A model generated the notes under the pieces. It made no database searches. It was not told where the DNA came from and was given only the letters and a program-made list of their open reading frames with translations. The position numbers and the translations under genes were made by a program. DNA of 64,000 nt, from the NCBI RefSeq assembly GCF_017654505.1, contig NC_054569.1:4799492-4863491 (forward strand), written 5' to 3'. Positions 54,281-64,000 of this stretch are shown here, one piece after another (the stretch's first letter is position 1; the number at the start of each line of letters is the position of its first letter). Source of the DNA: Polyodon spathula (Eukaryota > Chordata > Actinopteri > Acipenseriformes > Polyodontidae).

Positions 54281-56711
54281 AGCTGCTCACAGAGGCCTCA
54301 ATAATGAGAGTAAAACACCTCAATGCAGGCTGGACCAGGGTCTGTGTGGGTCACTGTGGGATGCACTGGTATCATAATGGAATCACAGTGATATCTTTTG
54401 AGGATGCAGGATTACAGGGTGAATGCAAAGCTAGGTCTCGCTATCAGAGAGCCTTCTGCTTTTGAGCCGTTTCTGAATGATTTTCTCAAACAGCTAGAAT
54501 CGTTCCAGTTTGGCTCAATGCAGCTAAACGTTGCAGATGTCTTCATTGGCATGATCTGGCTTTTCCACAGATTCCTCAGAGTATGGCATCATGCAGTCCG
54601 TTAACGCCCTGTTGAAGCTTGTCATGGATTCTTGTGGTGCAGCCCAGCTGTGTACCCCATGGAGATTGACAAAACCGACAAACATATTTGTCGTCCCACT
54701 GCAAGGAATCTCAGCAACAAGACCAAACACTGCTTGTGCAAGGGTGCTGTAGCTCAAGGTAAATGTTCTTGGCAAGCAGAAGAGCCTATTAAAACGTTAA
54801 AGTTTAATTAATTTTCAGTCGTGGGTAATTCAAAGCTTATCTTGCCTGCAGAGAGAGTGGGGGAGCTGGGAGCATAGGCAGGCAGTGGGCAGCAATCCAG
54901 ATTTTGAGTCTGTACTATCCAGGGTATAATGCAGCACAGAGATACATCCATTATTCACTTAACATCCCCACTGTTCCCTCTTCCAAAGCCTTTAGCGTTG
55001 AGATCTCACATTTAGCAGTGACACAACGGGACTGATGCAGACCACTGATGGCATTGCTGAAACCCATTAAAAAAGAGCTATCTGTTTGTCTAAACTGGAA
55101 CTTCATTCATTGTTTTATTTTCCAAAGCTGAATACTGACTGCTCATTAGTGAGTTACCGTGACTACGAACATGGCAGGTGGCAGTCTGCAATGATAAATG
55201 CTATGTGTGATGATGCTGCTTTCACAGGCTGTTCAAACGTGGCTTGTTCATCATGTCTATCCTTACACATAATTGAGACAGAAGCCAGTGCATTAGCCCT
55301 CCCCACGTGGACACTCACTACCTGGGTCAATAATGAACTTCTCGTCCACTGCTGTTCAAACATAATAGACTCACCCTCCAGGTTCCTGGCTGGTCAGTTC
55401 CAAAGAGACTCCAAAACTATCAATTTCTAGCAGTCTGCTCTGTCCTAGCGTTTTTCAATTCGTGTAACCAGAAACTGAAAACAGTACCGGCAGCAATGGA
55501 AACGGCATTGAAAAGAACAACAGAAAGCAATCTTTTCATATCTTCAGACAGTAAAGACAGCTGTCATTTGAATTCCTTGTTTATAGCAGACGACTGAAAG
55601 TATATAAAGTTGGCATAGCTTATCGAGTACAAGGAATCCTTCATCGTACATTACTCATCTCGGAGCATGCCTGGAGGTAAAACGAAGGCGATAAATTACA
55701 CAATTATACCCCTGTTTCACATTCTGTTCGTGTGGATGTTAATGCATGTTGGTCTCACGGTCAGACCCACTGCTCTGGCTCAGGGGAGTACACTGTAAAT
55801 CACACGGCTGCAGTGAGAACAGCCTCCAGTAGCCAAATGCGTCCGCTTGCCACAGACACAATTTTACTAAAAGAACACCTCCCTGGAACAACGAGAGTCA
55901 GACTTGGAACATTTCACTCCTGTTTGTTTTTTTTTATTGAAATTCTCCATCTCTGGCAAGAGTTTGGAAGCTGGTTCCTATTCTGGGGTCAATGTATATT
56001 CACCGTGAGGGACCCCAATACCGACGCTGCATATAGAATTAAAATAGCATAACCCCTGGGAGTTTAGAATGGCCACTGCTAGAGGAAGCACCAGGGTGCG
56101 ATGGTTCAGACTGAAAATGATATTCCCCACGAACCTAAACAACAAGCAGAATATTGAGTCTAACAGCTTGATATGCACCCACTGTATGAAAGGAAACAGC
56201 TGCCTAACATAACACCATTATGAAACAAAATGGCACGCAGCACCTTTAAATGGGCTCTCGTCTGAAGACCCTTTATTTCAACCTGCAATGTTTCTTCCAC
56301 AGCCTGTGAGAAAATGCCTCCAGTCTTAACCTGCCTTTGTTTACACACCAATGCACAGAATCAAACAGGCAAAGCTGTTACTATGAAACTATGTTTGCAT
56401 AAATACTTTGATTTCTCGTCCTTTACCGGAGCACCTGTGGCTATCGCTTGCATCAGCACTTGCACTGTGAAACTGACGCATGGTAATACGAAGGGTCCAC
56501 TTGGCAGAGGCGTATGCAAGCGTAACTCCTTCATCGCGCTGTGAGACCACTGGATTGTAATCAGAGCTGAACCAGAGAACACCACTTTTACAAAGTCTCT
56601 TTTATAAAAAGGGAAGCACTGATGAAAACAGAGGTGCAGCACCATAACAGATCGTAGATCACATTTCCATTCTTTATCCTTTAAACACAACACCGTTAAA
56701 AACACAGCAAT

Positions 56712-56736
56712 GTTTTGGCCAGACAGCCTTCATCAG
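56712..56736 (-). ncRNA. Degenerate hammerhead-ribozyme-like core
   Basis: The minus strand reads CTGATGA, then a short GC stem (AGGC-TGTCT-GGCC), then AAAAC. The hammerhead core is CUGAUGA, helix II, GAAAC. Here the G of GAAA is A, so catalysis is unlikely. This arrangement is typical of hammerhead motifs known in Penelope-like retroelements, and the copy is probably a relic of one. No reverse transcriptase was recognised nearby. Confidence 0.4.
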
Positions 56737-57514
56737 GCTGTAGTGAACAGACCTCAATTAGTTAATTAACCATACAGTCACTGAAAATTAGAAATTCAGA
56801 CATGCATCCCAATTAGTGCAAACAGTGCTGTTAAAATACAACACAAGCAATTGAAAACATGCTTCTGTTTGCTGTTACTTTATGATCGGCACCCTCACTG
56901 CATACCTCTGGACTGTTTACAACCTGTGGCTGAACTCCATCAAACTGGGAATAGTTTTCACTTGGCAGTGAAGTGTGAATCATGAAGCCTGAAGTGTTGA
57001 GATCCAGCCAGGTCAAAGGCCCTGTCCACACCACATAACTGCTCTCGAGAACCGTCCTCAGAAACGTTCTAATGAATCCAGCTCAAAGCGTCACCACTGA
57101 AGAACTGGTTCATGTTTAATGAATGCAAACACTATTAAAACAGTCTGGTTACAGTTCCTATCCGCACAAAGGGCCATGGGAGGGAATATGATGGTATCCC
57201 ACCATGCACTGTGTTTTATATTTACAACCCGGCAAATCTGGAGCCCGTGCCCACGGGAGTCACAGCGCTTCTTAGCATGAGCGTTACGGCTTTGTTTGTG
57301 AAAAACACAAGGTACATGTTTTCATAACGTGTGCGTTTCGTTTTGGGTTAGGGTTTGACCGATTTCACCGCTCCAGATATCAACGTGCCCTGATTTCAGC
57401 ATCTGAACACCGTTTCACAAGCCTAAGAAATTGTATACGGTACAGCAGTACTGACAGGCGCTATCAACTCCTTCAGGCACCTGCAAAACAACACGTGAGA
57501 ATGTTGTTCCACAA

Positions 57515-57712
57515 ACAAGAGACAAGACCGTCTAACGCAGGCCTTGGTTATTACTGTCCTGGGATCACACACCTGTTAAAACAAGAGACAAGACCGTCTA
57601 TCGCAGGCCTTGGTTATTACTGTCCTGGGATCACACACCTGTTAAAACAAGAGACAAGACCGTCTATCGCAGGCCTTGGTTATTACTGTCCTGGGATCAC
57701 ACACCTGTTAAA
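57515..57712 (+). repeat. 66-bp short minisatellite
   Basis: Three units with ACAAGAGACAAGACCGTCTA and CTGTCCTGGGATCACACACC. The period is 66 (57516, 57582, 57648). Only one base (TCTAACG to TCTATCG) separates the first unit from the others. The repeated 22-residue frame is a period effect. Confidence 0.96.
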
Positions 57713-59309
57713 GGGTTATCATCTGCTTGTAATTTCAGGGATAATGGTGACACACATCAGCAAAGACTGCACTGGCTGCATCATTGGTCAGATCGATCAC
57801 GCACTGATAATCTGCTGATTCGTCAAGAATGTATTAAAGAAAAAATCATTGAAATACTCACTGAAACCCATCCATCACAGCAGAGCTAATGACAGCTAAT
57901 CCACTGCTGGGTACTCAGGGCTGGAGGGTGTTTCTTTCAACCAGCTCATCAACTCCAAACACAATAAATCACAGCCTGGATGAGCACACCTTTGATAAAT
58001 GTGTCCCGTTCTGACTGTGAAGAAACAACTTAACAATTCAAAACCAATCCAAGTCTCTTATCAGCATTTTTATATGCATCTAACTGATTTGATTACTAGA
58101 ACACTTTATTTTGTGCACAAACTGAACACCAGAGCACAAACCATGCCGAATGTGGACGTCGGCTGACCACGAGTCGCTTATTTTGGTTGTTTATTTGTAT
58201 TGAGTGAGCATGTGAGGCTTTAGCAAACAAAACAGCAATGCACTCAAATCACTTCAAATTATTTTCTTATCTTTATTTTAAAAGGAAGGATTATAGCGCC
58301 TCTATTTTATATACTGACTGTATTTTTTTTGTAATATCCATTCATTCATTGGGAAAGTCTAAGTAATAAGTCAAGGCATATCCTACAGGCACATGGGTGT
58401 ATTATTTCTAAAATTATTAAAAAAAAAAAAAAAAATGCATGACACTAATAGCTTATTTAAAGCTTAACCATTGAACAAACAGATTAATTCTCATTATGGC
58501 TTAATCCACATGTACCTTACTGACAAAACAGTCATGCTCACCCATGCATAGCACTTGCCCATTTCTATTCATCTTGCCAGCCAAGGATTAAAGTTCATCC
58601 CAGCTGAAGCGCTGAGTGAGCGGCAAGGCACTATGAGGAAACTTTGCAAGCTCACACAGGATGTGACATTATTTCCATATGAAGCGATTTGCCAACATGC
58701 ACAGTATAACTGAGCAGTATCTGTGCAAAGGACAGGGACAGCAGAGACGTTGTCATTGCGGATCTGACCCAGAACAGTGTGACACTACGGCGAATGACAA
58801 TGACATCTGGTTGTGCTAGGACAGTATGCCAGGATGATTTCTCTGCGCTACCCAGGGTCCTGTCCCTTTAATCACACTGCCAGCTTTAAAGGGCAGCGCC
58901 CAGCAGCTGATTGGACACGGCAGTCTGGTCATTAAGCATGAAACGCAACGAAGGTCAGAAAGTGGAAAAATGTAACACTTGAGAGAGCGGAAGAGCAGAG
59001 AGTGATTGTGGAAAGAAGGGATGAGAGAGCAGGCGTTTAGAGGATATGCAGCTGTATAAATCAAACACAGCCCTGAGGTGAGAAAAGCATGCGAAACGAT
59101 GGTTAAGTCTTCAGTTGATCAGGAGCATTCGGACAAACTGGCCACCACATTGCTTTTGTAACATTTCAACTGAATGTGACCTAAATTGTATAAAAAGTGA
59201 AAACGTGGGCTACTGTATGTTCTCGAAGTTAATACCATTAAAAATAACAATCAGTAAGGTGTGCTGATGGCTCAAGGGGTTTGCATGCGTTTACTTGAGC
59301 AACTCCCTG
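57713..59309. other. Intergenic, nothing recognised
   Basis: Single-copy AT-rich DNA with an A17 run near 58420. No coding or mobile element recognised. Confidence 0.45.
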
Positions 59310-59545
59310 CTCCCTGCAGGACTGAACATTCCGAAGGCTCGACTCAAACCTGTGGGAAGTAGAGATGGCATTCAGGCATTGCCTGGTTATGGAATTCTCT
59401 GCCAAAACAAATTAGGGATGCAGCCTTGGTGCCAGCTTGTAAACGGAGAATGAAGACTGATTTGTTTGACAAGGCATTTTAGTCTTATTATTATATGTAC
59501 AGCGCTTGGGAGGTTTTGCATGGAAGGCACTTTATAAATCCCTAT
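59310..59545 (+). mobile_element. 3' end of a CR1/L2-type LINE
   Basis: The first part encodes LNIPKARLKPVGSRDGIQAL. After a frameshift near 59388 the sequence encodes WNSLPKQIRDAALVPACKRR and MKTDLFDKAF, ending in TAG at 59480-59482. This is the classic last block of CR1/L2-like reverse transcriptase ORFs. A 3' UTR with ACAGCGCTT...GGAAGGCACTTTATAAAT (59500-59542) follows, matching the conserved LINE tail. The copy is 5'-truncated, as is usual for LINEs. Confidence 0.75.
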
Positions 59546-61351
59546 CGCATAAAAACATGTGTCTAGTTTGACGAGGTTGGGTTCGCTCCAGTGAGATTCA
59601 GATACTTTGCACTTGCAACTTCATGTGGTCTTGACGAATTTAAATCCTGTTGTAATAACGCGCTGTCCTGTGTTATATATGCACCATAATGGACCCTTGA
59701 AGTGTTTTAAAGCTGAAAACTGGTTTACTGGCAGAGCGGCACACTTCCTCGAGCCAGAGACGGAACATGGGGGTGAAGATTACTAAACTTGCTTGCAATG
59801 TTGCAGAACCTGCAACCTACTGAAAGAAGAGAGAAGCTGGCAGCCCTGAGGTAGAGCAGTGCCGTCTCTTTAAGTGCTAGTAATACTAAGAACCCCTTTA
59901 AGAGCTTATTGAAGAAAAACCAAGGAAAGCAGCAGAAAAAAAGAGCAGTAAAATAACAAAAACAAAACACTGGCAAATTGTGAAATAACTTCATTGCTAA
60001 AAAAACAACCAATTGGAGGCCGTCCAGCCCAGCCCTGGATTCCGTCCAAAAGCATGATGTCACGTAGCATTCTGTTGCTTCTAGTGGCAGTTATAGAGCC
60101 ACTTTCCGATGTGCTTCTGCAGCAGGTGAAATATAACAATCGCTGAATTCTTCTCGCTTGGCTCGGTGCTTCTTTGCTGCAGGGGAAACGTCTCCTCACT
60201 CTTAAGGTGGAACTTTCATATTTCAGCACCACCTCACTGACTAGAAACGAGGTGTAATTACACAGTGCATTCAGGACGGTCACTGGCAGGCAGTAAAACA
60301 GGCTGGTCTGAGTGCTGCTTTGGAGTTATGATGTACTGCATGATTACCCTAAGAGTAACGCTCCTGTTTTCAATATCCTAGACTCTAAAGAATCTTCCTG
60401 TTCAATTATGAGCCCCCACTTTGGCAGATGCTGTTTTCTGTGCTGCAATCCTTTTAAAAAAAAAAAAAAGGTATTTAGAAATAACACATTGTGGGAGGGT
60501 GAACATTGTCAAGAAGAACTTGTTAGTAATTGACACGTTGTGATAACAATTTAATGTCCCATTAAAAATAGACAAACACAAAAAATATGTACGAAACCGC
60601 AATATAATAGCCTAATAATAATAACAAACAGAACTTGTTCTAACTGTTCCAAGGATTCACAGTCAGGATATTCTGCATAGTGGCAGGTTCTGGAGTTTCA
60701 GATCGGGGGGGGGGTGTTTCCTAACTGGAGAGCGACTTCCAGGAACCTTGCAGTTAATCGATTTGTGGACAGGAGATACACAGACCATCCAAGTGACCCG
60801 CAAAATTAGATTAAAACCTGCAGACCCTCGACAGTCAAAATAGTCAAAAACAGTCACGACAGTCAAACTTCTGTGCAAGAGCACTATCTGAGTGCTGTAA
60901 AAAAAAAATAAAATCAACACATGATTGTACGTGCACTCCATGCATTGATGGGTTCTTGAGGCAAGCTGCAAATCATTTTCTTTTATTGATTGGGAAAGTC
61001 ATGTTTTTAATAATTTAGCGCAGATGAGTCACTGTCCAGAATGTCGTGCTAACACCCCCTCACAGCTCAATGAAGTCATTTAGACCTTGGTGATTCTGAA
61101 GACTCGTTTGCTCGTGAGTTTAAGCAGAAGGGCTCCATGTCCGGCACACGTCTTCGTTGCCATGGTGTTAAACAGGCTGCACCACTATATTAAAGAGGCT
61201 GGGAAAGTATTTTGCAATACAAGCGGCTGATTCTTTGCAGTACCTTAACAGTCACGCTGGACAATCATATCCGCACATTTCCATCAGGCATTTCCAAGAC
61301 CATGCCAGTTTAATAAAGCAGGTTTGGTGGGGGTGTTTTTTAATATATTTT

Positions 61352-61419
<68 letters not shown>

Positions 61420-62080
61420 GTTTTTTTTATTTGGCTCAATGCAATGTGTAACAAAAACATCTGTGGTTGCCTTGGAAACCTAAGAATGACAACATGCAAT
61501 GCTGAATGATGCCAAGTTCTGAGTCAACAGCGGAATCTGACAGGTTCCCAGGTTGTTTTTTTGGTTTGTTTTGCTTTGCATCTCTTTGAAAGTTCTGGTG
61601 TAAATGAAAGGTGAGCACTGGCTCTACACAGCGGCTGTGTAAACCATTGCATCTGGATCCGTCCTGCTCCATCCACCGCCCTCACCACTGCAGCGCTACA
61701 TTTTCAAATGCACGGCTTCAAACCCTGGCTTTCTGTCTCTAGGGACACACTTAAGTTACGCTTCCTGTTCATTTCACTCGATCCAAACAGGTCAGGGTTT
61801 GATTTGAACCTGAGCCGTGCTGGGATCAATCCCCATGCATTTCAGTGGATGCAATCCAGCCCCCACTGCTGCAGAACACTTTCACAGCAACCAGCAGCGG
61901 CTCATCCCAGGTGGTGAAGGCTCATCAGATCTACCTGCAAGGACACCATTCACATTCAGAGCCTTCAGCGGCTGGGGTAACACTTTCCATGAAGGGCCTC
62001 TAATGATTGTGTACTTCTCTAGTAAATGCAAGTGCACACATAATTGCAATGTTAGTATGCATAGTCTGCATGATAGAACC
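59546..62080. other. Intergenic, nothing coding recognised
   Basis: Single-copy DNA with a G9 run at about 60705 and a TA array at 61358-61416. No gene recognised. Confidence 0.45.
61358..61416 (+). repeat. (TA)n microsatellite
   Basis: GTGTGT followed by about 56 bp of pure TA. Confidence 0.96.
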
Positions 62081-63308
62081 CTAATCCTAACCACATCCCG
62101 AACCCTTTCCCGACACAGTTGTGTGCTTACATATATCATGCACAGGTATTTGCACGCAAAGAACATTTCCTAATAGCACTGCAATGATGTGGAAGCACAC
62201 ATGCATGTACTGTGTGACTACCATGTAAATGGACAGTGATCAGAAAGCCTTCATGGAAAAGGTTGCAGCTCTTCAGTTCTTATTTCAATCTGTGCTCCTT
62301 AAAAAAAGTTATTTCAAGACTGGAATAAATGTTTTGAAGGCATGCAAGCACAATCCACTGCTAGCGATGTATTTTTCCCCAAAGTGCTCCTCTGCTGCCA
62401 ACATCTAATACCATCTGCAGTTTCCTTTCTGGAAAGAACGGTGCAAACTCAATAAGGCAGCAGTTGAAGTGCGACCCCTGCCACTCCCCCTGTCACTCAC
62501 AGGCGGCCCCTGATGCGGGCAGCCTGGAGAAAAGGAACAGCAGAGCGGGCCGAGCAGGCTGAGAGTGATCTAATCGCAATGAAATGTCAAATAAAGCATT
62601 AGGACCTGTCACTTCTGGCAAGCCATGAAGCACAATGCATCAGTGTTAAAGAGATCACATACACACTTTATCAGTCCTGGTCCTCACCCCATTATGAACC
62701 ATATAAAAATGGATTCCTCTTTAAAAACCATGATGTCAAGTCTGTTCACAGTCTTTGGGAAAAAGAAGGAGTCCTACCGCTATTCGTTGTTTTTGGTTGG
62801 ATTTAATTAAAATGTTTTCTAATTTTGTGCCATAAAAATGATATTAAAACCAGATTCACATTCAAGGCACTTGTATACCCCATTAAACACATTTAAAGTG
62901 ACGCCCACCCTTTCAAAGAGCCTATATTCCATGTGCACAGACACAGACTCCAGCACAGTAACCCGGCTTGGACTGCCTGTGGGAAAAGAATACCTGTGAA
63001 GGGTCAGAAAAGAACTCCCCTTTAATCATCGCTGTTCTGAAGCTGTCATTGCTGGCACTGTACATGCAGGCTGGAGTAATCTTGTCTTGCAAGCAATTGA
63101 CTCTGAGCTGAGTCTCCTGAGAACCTGTTAACCACTGTGACTGTACCAGCAAACCCAAGCTAAGCGATTGATAACTGCCGATTACTGAGGCAATGAAAGA
63201 AGATTATACAGCAAAACATGTTTCTGACACTCTGCATGGAGTGTCTCTCAGTACTGTGTACTTACATAGCAGTTACTTAGTAAACACACACGTGTGCTTT
63301 GTTTGCAC
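62081..63308. other. Intergenic with a possible degraded MITE-like copy
   Basis: At 62160-62235, blocks TAATAGCACTGCAATGATGT, GCACACATGCATG and ACTACCATGTAAA resemble the family at 63464 and 48243. The stretch 62370-62620 is single-copy and contains CCTGTCA and TAAT motifs. No gene recognised. Confidence 0.35.
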
Positions 63309-63358
63309 TTGTGAAGCGCTTTGAGATACTGCTGTGTGAAAGGCACTATATTAATAAA
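63309..63358 (+). mobile_element. LINE 3' tail (CR1/L2-like)
   Basis: GTGAAGCGCTTTGAGATACT, then TGTGAAAGGCACTATATTAA. This is the conserved tail of CR1/L2-type LINEs and of SINEs that copy it, and it resembles the tail at 59500-59542. No coding part precedes it. Confidence 0.6.
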
Positions 63359-63463
63359 CGTACTTTACCTACACACAATGACAGTGTTATTATGCAGAGT
63401 TACAATGTACTTCACGTGTAAATCTTTTTGCACGACATGTGCAAATGCCCAGCTGTATCATTT

Positions 63464-63625
63464 TAGGGTTAGGGTTATACTGTGCAATAAGATTTACACA
63501 TGAACAATGCATTGTGACAATGCATAATAACACTGTAATGATGTGTAAGTATGCATGTGTTTGCTAAGTAGCTATGCTGTAAAGACACAGTAATTAGAGA
63601 TACTTGATGTAAAGTGTTCTCTTTT
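63464..63625 (+). repeat. Member of a dispersed MITE-like family
   Basis: Blocks TAGGGTTAGGGTTATACTG, TAACACTGTAATGATGTG, CACAGTAATTAGAGATACTT and ATGTAAAGTGTT occur in the same order as in the element at 48243-48360. The two TTAGGG units appear to belong to this element and not to a telomere. Confidence 0.4.
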
Positions 63626-64000
63626 TCACATAGATAAGTTTGTTGCCTGCTTTGAAGCCAGCACAGGAAACCCATGATTATACCCACAGTATTATACCAA
63701 ACCTGTGCGCTGCACTTCCTAATAATGTCATTGCACTGAATGCTAACTGAACGCTGTATGTGATCAATTAGTGCCTCCGATTAACATGCATCTCTACAGC
63801 AATAAAAATCACATCATTACCGGTCTATCTGGCTCACCGTGTATAAGGCTGCTGGAGAGTCATCATCACCCTAAATTGAATAAGGAGATAGCGGCAGTGT
63901 GACCTTCAGTGCACAAGCACTTTCTCAATGTACTGCCGCTGTCTGGTGATCTGAGCTTCTACTGCTTCATCCACTACGCTCTACAGCTTCCTGAGAGAGA
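63626..64000. other. Intergenic, nothing recognised
   Basis: Single-copy sequence to the window end with no open frame of note. Confidence 0.4.

Larger units (their letters stand above)
53409..57514. other. Intergenic, nothing coding recognised
   Basis: Mostly single-copy DNA with a SINE-like remnant (54215-54280) and a hammerhead-like core (56712-56736). Open frames stay under about 115 codons and resemble nothing known. Confidence 0.45.

Noticed and set aside
57340..57360. TTAGGG dimers at 57344, 48245 and 63467 as interstitial telomeric repeats
   Set aside because: Only two units each; two of the three lie in a dispersed repeat family. This is not evidence of a telomere.
59258..59350. 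tRNA-like A box (TGGCTCAAGGGG) and B-box-like GGCTCGACTCA, possible SINE
   Set aside because: The box spacing is too long, and the second box lies within sequence that reads as the end of a CR1/L2 LINE ORF.

Overview
The window is vertebrate nuclear DNA, most likely from a ray-finned fish and possibly a non-teleost lineage such as sturgeon, paddlefish, gar or bowfin; the species is inferred. Evidence for a vertebrate is one split homeobox gene with canonical GT-AG introns, long CA/TG, GA, AAT and TA microsatellites, and CR1/L2-type LINE fragments. There are no prokaryotic features, no CRISPR array, and no tRNA or rRNA gene that I can support.

The only protein-coding gene I can support is BARX2, a BarH-like homeobox transcription factor, on the + strand. 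Its four coding exons are 29727-29913, 35128-35407, 37519-37603 and 40091-40378. They join in phase to 840 bases (279 residues plus stop), the same length as I recall for mammalian BARX2. Exons 2 and 3 share the homeodomain, and exon 4 holds the basic region and C-terminus. A TATA-like promoter and a PBX/MEIS-type site overlapping an E-box lie upstream. A 3' UTR of about 1.7 kb ends near an AATAAA at 42091.

The rest is noncoding. 1-29.7 kb is upstream DNA with minisatellites, two very long TG arrays (1.3 kb and 0.5 kb), CTCF-like motifs, two CpG-rich blocks and several degraded tandem duplications that look like assembly or consensus error. 42.1-64 kb is downstream DNA with more minisatellites, two LINE fragments, two tRNA-derived SINE-like remnants, a dispersed MITE-like family and a degenerate hammerhead-ribozyme-like core.

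The most striking property is the density of minisatellites: twelve separate arrays with units of 20 to 106 bp in 64 kb. One 47-bp array fills almost all of BARX2 intron 3, and a 45-bp array sits in the 3' UTR. Nearly all long open frames apart from the BARX2 exons and the LINE fragment at 46.0-46.7 kb are shadows of these repeats. I see no clear new biological system. The best leads are the intron 3 array with a SOX-like plus POU-like motif in each unit, the E-box/T-box array at 5.6 kb, the ribozyme-like core at 56.7 kb, and the candidate promoter architecture.
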